A stretch of 64,000 nt of DNA from UBA1479 sp040216635 (lineage in GTDB: Bacteria > Pseudomonadota > Alphaproteobacteria > Rhodospirillales > Casp-alpha2). Below the pieces are notes generated by a model. That model worked only from the letters and a program-made list of their open reading frames with translations. It searched no databases and was not told the DNA's origin. The DNA lies in NCBI GenBank assembly GCA_040216635.1, contig JAVJOU010000018.1, positions 124,001 through 188,000 of the forward strand, given 5' to 3'. Positions 56,101-61,060 of the stretch are shown here, piece by piece (position 1 is the stretch's first letter; every line of letters begins with the position of its first letter). The position numbers were made by a program, and so were the translations under genes.

Positions 56101-58462
56101 GACCGTCACGCCGCCGACCAATTCGGACGGTGACTTCCAACTTACGGTCGCGGCGACCTCGACGGAAGAAAACGGCGGTGCGACCTCGACCACCACATCG
56201 ACGATCAACGTTGCCGTCGATGCCGTTGCCGACCAGCCTGTCATCACCAGCGTGACCATCGGTGAGCCGGTCGTCACGGAAGGTGCGGAAGGCGACGGGG
56301 AAACCGTGACCATCAGTTCCGCCAACTTCGGCGAAACCGATGCCGGCTTTACGGTGACGGCGCGGACAATCAATTCCAACGGCAGCCTGTCCGATGCCTC
56401 GGAAGACAACGTTTCGACCAATGGCTCGCCTTTGGGCTTCGGTGTTGCGGGCGATGCGTCCGGCGCCGACAGCGAACTGGGCTATGACAGTGACCATGAC
56501 GTGTCAGAAGAATTGATCGTCACCTTCGACGATGACGTGTCCTCGGTCGACGTGGCCTTTGCCTGGATGCATTCGGGTGAACAGGCGAGCTTCACGCTCT
56601 ATCGTGACGGCGTCGCCGTGGGTACGGGTATTGTCAACGGTGTGACCGACAACATCGATGATCCGGTTACTCTCAGCACCACGGACGGCGGCACGTTCGA
56701 TCAGATCGTGTTCTCTGCGCCGAGCGATGACGATGACTTCCTCATCAACTCGATCAGTTTCGAGACAGGTGGCGAAGCCACGCCGGATGTGGCCGAATAT
56801 CCCATCGAGATTGCGGCCAACCTGATCGATATCGACGGATCGGAAGACCTTTCCGTGACCATCGGCGGCATTCCTTCGGGGGCGACCCTGTCGGCGGGAA
56901 CCGACAACGGCGACGGCACATGGACCGTCGGCGGTGACGCTCTCAGCGGTTTGAGCTTGTCCGTACCGTTCGAGGATGAAATCGAAGCCTTCGACCTGAC
57001 CTTTACGGCGACGGCGACCGAGCAATCCAATGACGATACGTCAGCCTCATCCACGATCACCGCCACGGCGCCGGCCGCGGTGGTCGAGGAACCGGCGGCG
57101 GGTGACGTCGCGGTAACGGCGGCCATTGGCGAAGGTACGATCAGCGAAGCCGATGACGCGATTGTCTACGACCTTGATATTTCGGCTTCGGTCGATGGCG
57201 AGCCGGCGGGTGAGGATGCGACAATAACCGTGTCGGGCATCCCCACGGGCGTCACGCTTTCGGCAGGTACCGATAATGGTGACGGTTCTTACAGCCTGTC
57301 GCCGGCTCAGTTGGGCGGGCTGCAGATGCTGGTGTCCGACGCCGTATCGGCTGACTTCTCATTGGCGGTTACGGCTTCTCAGGGTGATCAGGTCTCGGCC
57401 GTGGATAATGTCTTGGCCGAGGTTGATCCTTCCTTGTTCCTGGAAATCGGCGAAGAAGACTTCGACAACGATCATCTTACGCAGAACGACAGCAGCGCCG
57501 ATGATTGGACCGGTAATTACCAGGAAGAAACCAAGTATGGCAGCCGCAAGAACGACGAGCTTGATTCGGGCGGCGGCGGCGACACGCTGTACGGCGGTGC
57601 CGGCAACGATGAGCTTTCCGGCAGCTGGGGCGAAGACACGCTTTACGGCGGTTCCGGTAAGGACGAGCTTGAAGGCGGCAGCCAGGACGACGTTCTTTAC
57701 GGCGGTTCGGGCAACGATGAGCTTGAAGGCGACTCCGGTGCCGATACGCTTCATGGCGGTTCCGGCAACGACGAAATCGAAGGCGGGAGCCAGGACGATC
57801 TGATCTACGGCGGTTCCGGTAACGACGAAATCGATGCCGGGTCGGACGACGATACGGTCTACGGCGGTGCCGGTAATGACGAGATCGACGGCGATAGCGG
57901 CAACGACATCATTTACGGCGGTACCGGTAACGACGAGATCGATGGCGGTTCGGGCCATGACTTCGTTCACGGCGGCGCCGGTAACGATGAGATCGAAGGT
58001 GGGTCCGGATCCGACACACTTTACGGCGGTTCCGGTAACGATGAGATCGAAGGCGGCTATGACGCGGACGCCCTGTTCGGCGGTCTGGGTGACGACTTCC
58101 TGGACGGCGGCAGCGGAAATGACGTGCTGGTCGGCGGTGCGGGTAACGACACCTTGGAAGGTGGTGACGGCAGTGACACCTTCATCTTCGACGCCGACAG
58201 CGGCCATGATATCATCGAAGACATCATGATGCAGGACACGCTTGAATTCCAAGGCGAGGAATTCGACATGAACGATATGATCTTCTCGGAGAACGATGAG
58301 GGTGATGCGGTCATCTCCTTCGCGGGCAAGGACGACCAGTCGGTGACCCTGAAGGGCGTCAAGTACGACGACCTGGACACCAACGGCGACGGCGACGCGT
58401 CGGAAGGCTACTCCATCACTCAGAACGACGATGGGTTCTCCGTGAATATCGACGAAACCTGA
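38156..58462 (+). CDS. giant RTX adhesin (6768 aa) with FecR-like N-terminus and about 38 cadherin-like repeats
   Basis: One uninterrupted frame of 6768 codons. In order: FecR-like module (about residues 117-290); acidic linker with TAAG at 346-349; Ala-rich coiled coil (437-540); about 38 cadherin-like domains of 105-125 residues with EDTAI-L-I and TDTDGSE-L-V-ISGIP signatures; an RTX block (1316-1554); an inserted Gly-rich RTX-like block (4381-4575); a DUF4114-like domain (4809-4964); a beta-propeller (5105-5425); two more beta-sandwich insertions (about 5714-5867 and 6046-6206); a C-terminal nonapeptide array (6459-6682); and an acidic tail. It is very acidic, I noticed a single Cys, and it lacks an N-terminal signal peptide. 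All this fits a type I-secreted, calcium-stabilised surface adhesin. The exporter is not in the window. Adhesion and biofilm formation are inferred. Confidence 0.93.
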   Translation: MAETTQTPGGTPQTHTLSASGADVLTLPEGLSLSEAEFAVDGSDLVLTFPDGSSVTVENYYEQAQPPQLASADGANLSGDMVVQLTGTPESINDSAIQQFADSAGAQVIGGTDGAPIGTVKTLSGEVWVTRADGTRVQLRAGDEVFQGDSIETGADGAIGVLLADETTFSMGEASQMVLDEMVYDPATQNGSLNVSVVQGVFTFVSGQVAKTDPDAMKIDTPVATIGIRGTQVGIEIPPDGEMQVVLMQEADGFVGEVVIENNTGQIVMNQGGDFVSIPSYDSQATSRGTMSDDDIVERHATTLKHLPVEDTDGDRTSGNHFGLQEDIEQGTNQEPSAEELAETETAAGQEEQPDDNQALDNPDQPSAEDLQDFQTDAGGQGFGEDFTNVTDEIDPFAPNPDDTGLGEQQFSGPQTTYENTTPTGQQQEDDPDRQLIIQFQQSAESAYERAVTAETNAQTALTNATNRAGTDPDAQSALQAVIDAANEATQARQQAEAARDAANGATTASDAEGAAGAANAAADNAETAAVSAQQGATQVDQIVTLSESVNDADFDINEDDPFALDFDITPNNPDSTLQVTLSGIPDGVTLTNTAGDEIEIVAGTAVVSGDQLAGLTVTPAEDSDVDFQLGVSVVETTPEGTAIGPATATVDIDVDGIADAPVLNLSAGNAQGAEVPLNISAVVGDVNPDGTGNEDGAETIQSITISDIPVGATILLGGVEQTLTPLYDDGNGNLVDTIANIVGIVDGLLNGEVPQPVSQSITFPGDADLSDLSIISPIGANDPFDLTVSAISEEDGTTAETTQTLSVTPANVADGAEVGDLNLTTGEDTAIALPIEITKVDESETAEITLSGIPAGAVLVNANGPISVNGDGTVTLSEADLAGLQITPPADSDVDFDLGVSVVTIDGDVRSDPATGTIGIDVDGIADVPNLTVGAGDADGAEVPLNIAATVADINASGAGNEDGAETIQSVTISDIPAGAVLILNGEEVTLTPVDVDGNIIENLLDTVGDVVGGITDGLLGGGDEGDSAVEVASYMVTFAGDVDLSDLTIVSPVGSDDAYDLTVTAVSEEDGTTAENSATLTVTPPDVADGAEVGDLNLTTDEDTAIALPISITKVDESETAEITLSGIPAGAILSNDNGPISVNEDGTVTLSEVDLAGLQIEPPADSDVDFDLGVSVVTTDGTDTSEPATGTIAIGVDGVADVPTLNVGSAVEGTGFRGDAIPLDISSALTDTDGSETLSVSISGVPDGATLSAGSYDAATDTWTLTSDQLEGLSVSVADDYDTDFQLTVTSTSTEGEGGDTAINTATIDVDVNRDVLTDGDDTFTMDDDAVVYAGDGDDTITTTTGDDVVFGEDGDDTFIGGLGGSDAFIGGAGTDTVDYSALDPDSPVYVNLTDDPGQSGVAVPLFDFDGDGDIDAADAAGAAASGDYDYDLLNGIEDVIGGAGDDIIVGSDGANVLVGGLGDDLLSGGGGDDVLEGGAGDDTIIGGEGTDTAVFEDNFEEFTVNLDSDSGELSVGGSDIDGNDTLIDVEVLQFGDLTITVEDLLDAAMPDLSVDAVSATEDTEVALPIDAALADSVAEGTETLSVTLSGIPEGAVLSVDGVPLEVEGGSYTFADGVVPEGLTIQPPADSAADFEITVTATSQSVATEDGVADTAQNVQTFMVTVAPDAEAPVVTATEGLSFNEDAGAIDVGALFDAAPVEAGEVVASFTIGGLPEGATLSGAFTDNGDGTFTIEAADLGGVQLTLPDDYDENFALEVSATSLQVDPDDPDNQDLWSYETSEAISVPLEIVAQVDAPTATVEAASGVEDGAAIPLEIGAATAAQDIDGEVTGFTVSDIPVGATLNLPGGFTFTATEGNTSIDLSPEQVDDLSISLPEDFTEDFSLTVTATATETDPETGTTTTATSAPVSLDVSVEAVADAPTVNLGAASGNEDGGPIALDIDPQVAGQDLDGEITSVTISSIPPGAVIMLNGEEVELTPLYDDGNGNLVEELLDDVGGIIGGIIGGGQDEAPEPSAYSVTFPGDVDLSDLTITMPEDHDEDFTLQVSATASETDPESGEITYATSDPVDLNVSVIAQADAPTATAEAASGVEDGAAIPLEIDATTAAQDIDGEVTGFTVSDIPVGATLNLPGGFTFTATEGNASIDLTPDLVDGLSISLPEDFDTDFSLTVTATASETDPDTGEVTYATSDPVSLDVSVEAVADAPTVDVAAASGNEDGGPIALDIDPAAAAQDINGEIVSVTITGVPAGATLSSGSFNADTGEWTVDADDVDGLTVSLPEDFTDDFTLQVAATASETDPESGEITYATSDPVDLNVSVIAQADAPTVDVAAATGDEDLPIALDIDPAAAAQDINGEVTSVTISDIPVGATMTLANGIAFTASESNTSISLTPAQLEGLTITAPADSADDFQLTVTATASETDPDTGEVTHATSDPVALDVTVQGVADGASVADTSAAGTEDIAVPFTLDVTELDTDGSETLSVTLSNIPEGAVILRNGVEVPANEDGSVTLGEGELDGLSILPPADFSGSFDLTVSASTTDEGDPSDVSTGTVSIDVAGVADGAEVGDLNLTTDEDTAIALPISIDKADDSETAEITLSGIPAGAVLANDNGSISVNEDGTVTLSEADLAGLQITPPADSGVDFDLGVSVVTTDGTSTSDPATGTISIDVDGVADAPTLTVGNVSGFEDNPIPLNIQSGLTDTDGSEVLSVTISGVPEGASLSAGSYDSDTGEWTLSAAELDGLSILPAADDDSDFQLTVTATSTDTDPETGETTTATTVGTMDVSVDPLADAPVLTLGDVTGNEDTAIPLNISASLQDDSEVLGLSISGIPDGAVLTVTNPGGQAVQVNVVDGVAQIPNGLVGGELAITPPLDSADDFQLTVTATAKDGNSIATTEGTLNVTVDGVADGAAVTSTTASGLEDTLIPITVDVEELDTDGSEALSVTLSNIPQGAVILRNGDPVTFNEDGTVTLAEGELDGLEVLPPADFSGTFDIAISAVTTDEGDVSEAALGSITVDVAGVADGATVTDTQTVGDEDTGISLPLSIDKADDSETAEITLSGIPAGAELSNDNGPINVVDGIAVLTEADLAGLQITPPANSDVDFQLGVSVVTTDGATVSDPAAGTITVGVDGVADVPTLEVASAGGVEDGGPISLDISSALTDTDGSESLSISISGVPQGATLSAGSYDAATDTWTLSSSELTGLTVTPAADSGDDFQLTVTATSTEADGGDTASQTATIDVSVASQADAPTVTTEAASGLEDAGPIALNIDADAAAQDVQGEVTSFTVSDIPVGATLNLGNGFQFTATEGNTSVDLTPGMVDGLSISLPEDFDENFSLQVSATAEETDPDTGAVTTATSTPVSLDVEVGAVADAPSLTTEGAAGTEDGGPIALDIDPVAAAEDINGEVVSVTVSNIPQGAVLSTGTIDPQTGDVTLTVEELEGLTIALPQDFSEDFSLSVTATAQETDPETGDVTTATSDPVALEVSVAAQVDAPDVTVGAASGIEDGNAIPLDIDAQAAAGDINGEVVSVTVSDIPVGATLNLGGGFTFTATEGNTSVNLTPGMVDGLSISLPEDFDEDFSLSVSATAEETDPETGATSTATSEPVSLDVSVEAVADTPTIEVGAASGNEDGGPIPLDIDPAAAAQDINGEITSVTISNIPPGAVIMVGGEEVPLTPFYDDGNGNLVEELLDDVGGIIGGIIGGGEGETPEPAAYSVTFPGDLDLSDLTITMPEDHDEDFTLQVSATAQETDPETGTVTTSASDPVDLNVSVIAQADAPSLTVEAASGDEDTAIALDIDPEAAAQDINGEVTSVTISDIPVGATLTLVGGLTFTATEGNTSVDLTPAQLEGLTITPLADSADDFQLTVTATATEIDPDTGEVTTATSAPETLDVTVQGVADGAQVTDASASGTEDTAIPLTIDVAELDTDGSETLSVTLSNIPDGAVLTRNGQPLEVVNGEVTLAEGELDGLAVLPPADFSGSFDIAVSATTTDEGDISAPATGTISVDVNGVADGATVTLGAADGDEDTFIDLPISIDKADASETAEITLTGIPAGAVLVNENGPVSVVDGIAVLTEGDLAGLQIKAPADSGADFDLGVSVVTTDGTTASDPTTGTINVGVDAVADVPTLTVGSVSGAEDSAIPLNIVAGLNDEDGSEVLSVTISDVPPGAMLTLADGTSFTATEENSTFLFAGDQLEGLTVTPPENSDDDFTLNVIATSLDTDPDTGAVTTASAEGSLAVSVDPEADAPTLVLNDAAGTEDLSIALNIDAGLTDASEVLSVSISDIPEGATLTLANGTEFTASEGNTSYDIDPADLAGLTITPPNNSNDDFALTVTATSTESDGSTATSSSSLNVAVTGDADAPTLSVALGEGTLITDGSGSGTGGEGGSGGSGIGGGFVGDGSDLQNQFVDSNSQNHTAGGGDDVWVVDRDLRMNENFTMGGGNDTLVINGDVPGGVNLNLGGGNDSVTINGDITGNVSINGAGQSNGGGDVVYLGKGQDSYQFQNFTNNNGMINTQVIDLDTGQTLTINNIEAIAFDDGTFVGNGDLVQFETPDVGDPVVEYPLDITAGLTDIDGSETLSASISGVPEGATLTLADGTVLTSTGPDNSIDLPAGQLQGITMTVPSTADSFNLSVTATATENDGDTASVTTSVGVSVDDFAQDPELTLSDVSGTEDTAIPLDISAALTDTDGSESLSVTISGVPDGAILKSGDTVLTVENGEITFADGVIPDGLTITAPPNSNDDFALNVSATSTESSTGDQSTVTSTLNVAVAGDADAPTLSVDLGEGNFVDGGTSEIPGSVTIENAAQGEAGYHNTYGYYVMGEDGTPQSGEIIWADVKDTVGQSFTLDGVDPEDIGFFIIPNGDGLNNNLSDGMDVTFTQGQDGNWHVVGPTGQVLSGQGDPVLFSDPALNEGNFDYTQDTSEPGNQNWEDLAGGGDNDFNDVHIQVDTVPSQPGTGGQDMVEYPLSINSELQDIDGSETLSATLSGLPAGATLALADGTVLTSTDAGDTFDLTSDQLTGITLSVPADATDFDLSVTATATENDGDTASVSTSVSVDVPEPEGPDLTVTDAQGDEDTAITLNIAAAFEGGGGEEVSGSFYLLEEGSDSIVRINLDGSAEEVVTQEEIKAATGENNADFDNQGVATDASGNIFFTELESESLLMKPADGGPVQVVASESAIRAATGEDDADLAGMTIATDGKVYMVDDESDSLIQVDPATGAVTVVATRQELDDLAGIRDVDLEGGIVAGPDGKVHFVSAGDPQAVFSFDTATGEPSVLAKSDDCEWSDLDGYITMTPDGDVVIVDESWDGNSSQDAIYIIDADTGESEVLVSNAQLRAAAGGEVDLEGGISFDADGNLYVAEERTDTIYKFDADGNGGVDGDSGSVFVSKSDLSDLVGQDADLEGGMFFAQMITEGNGDLSISISDIPEGAVLAVGGQPVTVTDGTAELTADQLSNLTITPPLDSDEDFSLTITATGTAANGQEVSSTASMAVTVDAVADAPNVTAEDASGVEDQPVDLDITAQLSDLDGSESITGITISGVPAGATLNNGTYDEGSDTWTLQPADLVDLQLNPASNSNEDFQLTITATSQEADGGDTAVGTVTMDVDVAGVVDDFTFTTEDAEGEAGTTMPLNIDVGLTDLDGSETVSVTIGGIPDGATLNNGQNNGDGSWTLTGDDLEGLTITLPETGSSEGGGEPQTLYSQDFNSQWDGQTADWGENGFTSTGGQWGDDDRTAVDGDRFEFQNPTGGDISTWSSAEIDITGQEDVSFTFDLKGYGDLDTGGSYGDYVKVIAVVDGVEHELTTQHGDVDDWTNITLDNIPEGESLVIKMEVKTTGSDEKYKIDNLEVTGTPATEEPLESFQLTVDTTVTENDGASVTESKTLDVTVNSDDEASDPTLTVAPASGDEDTAIALDISAALTDTDGSETLSVTLSGIPDGAELRAGGQLLSVANGEITFADGVVPSDLTVTPPTNSDGDFQLTVAATSTEENGGATSTTTSTINVAVDAVADQPVITSVTIGEPVVTEGAEGDGETVTISSANFGETDAGFTVTARTINSNGSLSDASEDNVSTNGSPLGFGVAGDASGADSELGYDSDHDVSEELIVTFDDDVSSVDVAFAWMHSGEQASFTLYRDGVAVGTGIVNGVTDNIDDPVTLSTTDGGTFDQIVFSAPSDDDDFLINSISFETGGEATPDVAEYPIEIAANLIDIDGSEDLSVTIGGIPSGATLSAGTDNGDGTWTVGGDALSGLSLSVPFEDEIEAFDLTFTATATEQSNDDTSASSTITATAPAAVVEEPAAGDVAVTAAIGEGTISEADDAIVYDLDISASVDGEPAGEDATITVSGIPTGVTLSAGTDNGDGSYSLSPAQLGGLQMLVSDAVSADFSLAVTASQGDQVSAVDNVLAEVDPSLFLEIGEEDFDNDHLTQNDSSADDWTGNYQEETKYGSRKNDELDSGGGGDTLYGGAGNDELSGSWGEDTLYGGSGKDELEGGSQDDVLYGGSGNDELEGDSGADTLHGGSGNDEIEGGSQDDLIYGGSGNDEIDAGSDDDTVYGGAGNDEIDGDSGNDIIYGGTGNDEIDGGSGHDFVHGGAGNDEIEGGSGSDTLYGGSGNDEIEGGYDADALFGGLGDDFLDGGSGNDVLVGGAGNDTLEGGDGSDTFIFDADSGHDIIEDIMMQDTLEFQGEEFDMNDMIFSENDEGDAVISFAGKDDQSVTLKGVKYDDLDTNGDGDASEGYSITQNDDGFSVNIDET
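38504..39025 (+). other. FecR-like / adhesin retention-type module
   Basis: About residues 117-290 of the adhesin. The stretch beginning IGTVKTLSGEVWVTRADG and passing through VQGVFTFVSGQVAK to VATIGIRGTQVGIEI matches FecR-like domains often found at the N-terminus of large T1SS adhesins. The position recalls the N-terminal retention plug of LapA-type adhesins that stalls the protein in its outer-membrane pore. Its identity as a plug is inferred. Confidence 0.65.
39191..39202 (+). other. TAAG motif, candidate LapG cleavage site (adhesin residues 346-349)
   Basis: Codons for Thr346-Ala347-Ala348-Gly349 lie in an acidic, flexible linker C-terminal to the FecR-like module. LapG of Pseudomonas fluorescens cuts LapA between the two alanines of a TAAG motif placed just after the retention module. 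The placement here is right for release of the adhesin; the motif is short and could be coincidental. Confidence 0.5.
42101..42815 (+). other. internal RTX calcium-binding block
   Basis: Adhesin residues about 1316-1554. It has GGxGxDxxx-type nonapeptides (VIGGAGDDIIVGSDGANVLVG and the following repeats), preceded by DGDDTI/DGDDTF runs and split by a segment with an EF-like DFDGDGDIDAADA loop. Such parallel beta rolls fold on binding calcium outside the cell. A second RTX block in the middle of a repeat protein is unusual, since they are normally C-terminal. Confidence 0.8.
52580..53045 (+). other. DUF4114-like domain in the adhesin
   Basis: Residues about 4809-4964, inserted in a cadherin-like repeat. 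The GEIIWADVKDTVGQSF stretch, the DIGFFIIPNG segment and the closing WEDLAGGGDNDFNDV are the hallmark of DUF4114, a calcium-binding-like beta domain common in large secreted proteins of proteobacteria and cyanobacteria. Confidence 0.75.
53470..54435 (+). other. beta-propeller domain inserted in a cadherin-like repeat
   Basis: Residues about 5105-5427 hold five to six units of about 55 residues, each with a DADLEGG-like turn, a DGNLYVAEE-like strand and a TIYKFD-ATG-EV strand pair, as in NHL/SMP-30-type propellers. The unit interrupts a cadherin-like domain after its EDTAITLNIAAAF strand; that domain resumes at GNGDLSISISDIPEGA. The only cysteine I noticed in the adhesin lies here. It may bind a ligand or glycan. 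Confidence 0.65.
57530..58200 (+). other. C-terminal RTX nonapeptide array
   Basis: Residues about 6459-6682. Some twenty GGxGxDxxx/LxGGSGNDxIEGGS units alternate YGG and EGG ends, followed by an acidic segment ending NDDGFSVNIDET. An RTX array followed by an uncleaved C-terminal signal is the recognised type I secretion layout. Confidence 0.9.
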
Positions 58463-58492
58463 CCTCACCCCCCTCTAGATCAGGTGACTTCC

Positions 58493-58525
58493 GGGCCGGG
58501 CGTGGTTAAGCGTCCGGCCCTTTTT
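58493..58525 (+). terminator. rho-independent terminator of the adhesin gene
   Basis: GGGCCGG (58493-58499) pairs with CCGGCCC (58514-58520); the stem extends inward by three pairs (one G-T wobble) to an 8-nt loop, and TTTTT follows (58521-58525). It lies 31 bp after the adhesin stop. Confidence 0.85.
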
Positions 58526-58623
58526 CTATCGGGCTTGGCTCGCGTGCGCAGGATGCCCCCTGTAATTCAACAAGGAGGGAGTAGGGGAGGAAGGCCGGTC
58601 TCTCTATAGTCCGGCGTGCCCGA

Positions 58624-60975
58624 TTAAAGTTCCGGTTTGTCGGATTCAGGGGGATCGCGGAAGTGCGCCCATTTTTCGATGCCGCCCCGGTTTTCCAGGA
58701 AGTTCATCAGGGCGCTGACCGGGCGGTGATCGAACTTGCTGCCTGTTTCCTGCATCAGAATATCGATCACCTTGCGGAACTCCATGGCGGGGCGCCATGC
58801 CCGGGCGCTGGCCATGCCGACGAAGGCATTGGCGACGGCCAGAACCTGGGCCGTCGGAATGATACGGTCGCCCGAAATGTGGAACCGCCCCGTCCCATCC
58901 CAGTTTTCGCCCATGTGCAGGACCGTTTTGACCACCGGGCCTTCGAAGGTCACGTCCTTCAAAAGGTCGGCGGTGACCAGATAAGTCGAAGCCAGAAGTT
59001 CACGCTCTTCGTCGGTCAGGTTGCCTGTCTTGGTCAGGACTTCCGGCGGTACGAATATCTTGCCCAGGTTCATCAGGCTGCCGGCGATATCGACCGTATG
59101 GGTTTCCAATTCGGAAAGACCCATTTCTTCCGCGATTTCGCGTGCAACTTCGGCCGTGCGGGCCGAATGGTGGGCGGAATAAGGATCCCGGCGGTCGACC
59201 ACGCTGACCAGGGTGTCGATCAACTGGCGCATCATGCGCTCTGACCGGCGCCGTTCCCGCGACAGTTCTGAAATATCTTCCAGCACCATCAGAACACCCG
59301 GCGGATAATCCCGGTCTCCCTTGAGGGGGATATGGTCCGACTTGATGACGTGGATCGCATTGATGTCGTCGGGATCGGCATCGGGATCGGTGAAGCTGGA
59401 AATATGCTGTTCGCGTTCGAACGTACGTAGAACGCCGTTGTTGATTTCCGCCAGACGTTGGGCTTTTACCGGGCCCATTACGCTGGCCATGGTCTTACCC
59501 ATCATGTCGTCCGTACTGATCCCGGCGGCATCCGCCGCGGTGGCGTTGGAAAAGGTGTAGATCGTGTTGCCGTCGACGGCGACGATCTCCGTCGGTTGGC
59601 TGTCCGTCACCACCTTCATGAACTTGGACATGTTGGAAAACCGTTCCAACGCGACCTTCATGTCGGCCATGGCCTGCTTGGCGCGGACGGATGCGCCATG
59701 CGCCCAAACGGCAAAGAAGGATACGGAAACGCCGCCGATGATCAGCAACAGGACGATCAGGGTCGTGCGCAGGCGTGTTTCCGTCGATGCCAGGGCTTCT
59801 TCCGTGGATACCTTGCGGACCAGGACCCAGCTCGGCACGCTGACGATGGGACGTGACGTGACCAGAACTTCCGTTCCCGCATAATCGCGTTTCTGTTCGA
59901 ACCCGCCGGTCTTTTCCAGGGCGAAGGCGGATGCCAGATCAGGCGTTTCCATCGCCATTTGGCGCTCGAAAGCAGCCGTGCCGTCGGCCAGCGGCGTCAG
60001 GTATTCGACGGCGTTGCCGGCCTTGCGGACGATGAAGCTTTCCGATGTCTTGGACAGTTCCCCCGGCTGTTTCAGGCGTTTGTACAGATCGTCGGTGACG
60101 ATCTTGATGCCGATCACGGCGCCGATGGCTTTCGCGCCTGCTCCTTCCTGCAGTTTGAAGACGGGCAGCACGAACCCCATGGTGGGCTCGTTGGTCGGGC
60201 CCTTGAAGATATCGATGACCGCCGGATCGCCCTGCAGGGCCTGACGGGCGGCATCCCGGATACGTTTGTTCAAGGGCGGCATGTCCGGTGTGGACACAAT
60301 GGCATTCAGGTTGGTATCGACCAGGCCGATTCCGGCAACGCCGGGCCGCTCGATATTGGCCGCGACCTCGCCCACGGGAGGCGGGGCCTTGAAGCCCGTG
60401 CGTTCCGCCGTGGCGATCAATAGATTGCGCAGGAAACCGACCGATGCGGCGCTGCTGCCGGCACCGTCCAGTGAATCCAGGGAATCCGAAGGGGCTGCCG
60501 GTGTGGGGGTGGAATCCGGCGCCGATTTGCTGCCATCGGTCAATTCAGAGGATAAGGCGTCGCCCAATTCGCTGTCCAACGAGCCCAGGGACGGAATGGC
60601 GGTAACGCCGGCGGCGCCCTGACCGGTGCTTGCGTCCTGATTGCTGCCGGCGGAAGCATCGGAAAGATAAAGCTGGAGCGAGGCGTTTTGCGTCAGTTCA
60701 CGCATGTGGCCGAACTGTTCTTCGATCCAGCTGTTGACGGCAGCCGCGCGGAAATCGGCGACAATGCCCAGGCGCACCTGCCAGTTCAGGCGGTCGCGGT
60801 CGCGTTCCTTGTCGATGAACTGAAGCGTGAAGTAGATCGATACGGCGATGGCTGCGGCGGCGGCGAGCAAAATCCCGACCGCGACCTTGTTGAATTCGCG
60901 CTTCGCCTTCTTCGGCTTGTCCTCGTCCGTCGGGGGCTCCCCCTCGGCCGCTTGATTTTCGGCTGTTTCCGCCAT
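58624..60975 (-). CDS. transmembrane sensor with PAS and degenerate HD-GYP domain
   Basis: 783 aa, with AGGGAG about 5 nt before the ATG. A polar N-terminus precedes TM1 (about 31-52). A periplasmic sensor region (about 53-400, Cache-like, with a Ser/Asp/Pro-rich linker near 113-185) leads to TM2 (about 403-425), a PAS domain (about 445-575) and an HD-GYP domain (about 590-765). The early DPYSAHHSARTAEVA motif is kept, but the HD pair of the HDxGK motif is Met635-Asn636 (SLMNLGKI), the HHE is MGE (688-690), and GYP is GRF (696-698). Active HD-GYP proteins hydrolyse c-di-GMP with those metal ligands, so this one is probably a receptor or scaffold. It lies between the adhesin and the LapG-like gene, divergent from the latter. 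Confidence 0.85.
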   Translation of the reverse strand: MAETAENQAAEGEPPTDEDKPKKAKREFNKVAVGILLAAAAAIAVSIYFTLQFIDKERDRDRLNWQVRLGIVADFRAAAVNSWIEEQFGHMRELTQNASLQLYLSDASAGSNQDASTGQGAAGVTAIPSLGSLDSELGDALSSELTDGSKSAPDSTPTPAAPSDSLDSLDGAGSSAASVGFLRNLLIATAERTGFKAPPPVGEVAANIERPGVAGIGLVDTNLNAIVSTPDMPPLNKRIRDAARQALQGDPAVIDIFKGPTNEPTMGFVLPVFKLQEGAGAKAIGAVIGIKIVTDDLYKRLKQPGELSKTSESFIVRKAGNAVEYLTPLADGTAAFERQMAMETPDLASAFALEKTGGFEQKRDYAGTEVLVTSRPIVSVPSWVLVRKVSTEEALASTETRLRTTLIVLLLIIGGVSVSFFAVWAHGASVRAKQAMADMKVALERFSNMSKFMKVVTDSQPTEIVAVDGNTIYTFSNATAADAAGISTDDMMGKTMASVMGPVKAQRLAEINNGVLRTFEREQHISSFTDPDADPDDINAIHVIKSDHIPLKGDRDYPPGVLMVLEDISELSRERRRSERMMRQLIDTLVSVVDRRDPYSAHHSARTAEVAREIAEEMGLSELETHTVDIAGSLMNLGKIFVPPEVLTKTGNLTDEERELLASTYLVTADLLKDVTFEGPVVKTVLHMGENWDGTGRFHISGDRIIPTAQVLAVANAFVGMASARAWRPAMEFRKVIDILMQETGSKFDHRPVSALMNFLENRGGIEKWAHFRDPPESDKPEL

Positions 60976-61016
60976 GGTGCTCCCTTAACAGGCGGCTTCC
61001 CTTTGTCGTTCGGGGC

Positions 61017-61044
61017 ATATTAGAGACTTAACCCCTTGCAGCAA
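61017..61044 (-). promoter_or_regulatory. candidate promoter of the HD-GYP sensor gene
   Basis: On the minus strand, TTGCTG (61044-61039), a 16-bp spacer and TAATAT (61022-61017) lie about 42 bp before the ATG. A CRP-type site sits 16 nt upstream of the -35, matching the geometry at the adhesin promoter. Confidence 0.45.
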
Positions 61045-61060
61045 AGACGTTTTCAGCCCA

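Larger units (their letters stand above)
39790..57430 (+). repeat. array of about 38 cadherin-like repeats in the adhesin
   Basis: Tandem domains of about 105-125 residues, interrupted by an RTX block and by inserted domains. Each has a DAPTL-type start, an ED-(T/G)-AI-L segment, a GSE-LSV-ISGIP-GA core, a DLAGL-ITPP segment and a DF-LTVTATS end. Two alternating classes recur: one with TDTDGSE, one with AAQDINGE. Four domains carry a glycine-rich loop insertion (near 40320, 41110, 44100 and 49200). Several copies are nearly identical at DNA level, such as 43555-43920 versus 44405-44775, and 44030-44340 versus 49130-49440, which implies recent duplication or gene conversion and is a risk for assembly. 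Confidence 0.85.

Noticed and set aside
38156..58462. Calling the giant RTX protein a pore-forming toxin
   Set aside because: No hydrophobic pore-forming region or acylation-site context is seen; cadherin-like repeats, a FecR-like module and C-terminal RTX fit an adhesin.
58624..60975. Calling the HD-GYP protein an active c-di-GMP phosphodiesterase
   Set aside because: The HD pair, the HH pair and the GYP triplet are all replaced, so catalytic activity is not supported despite the overall fold.
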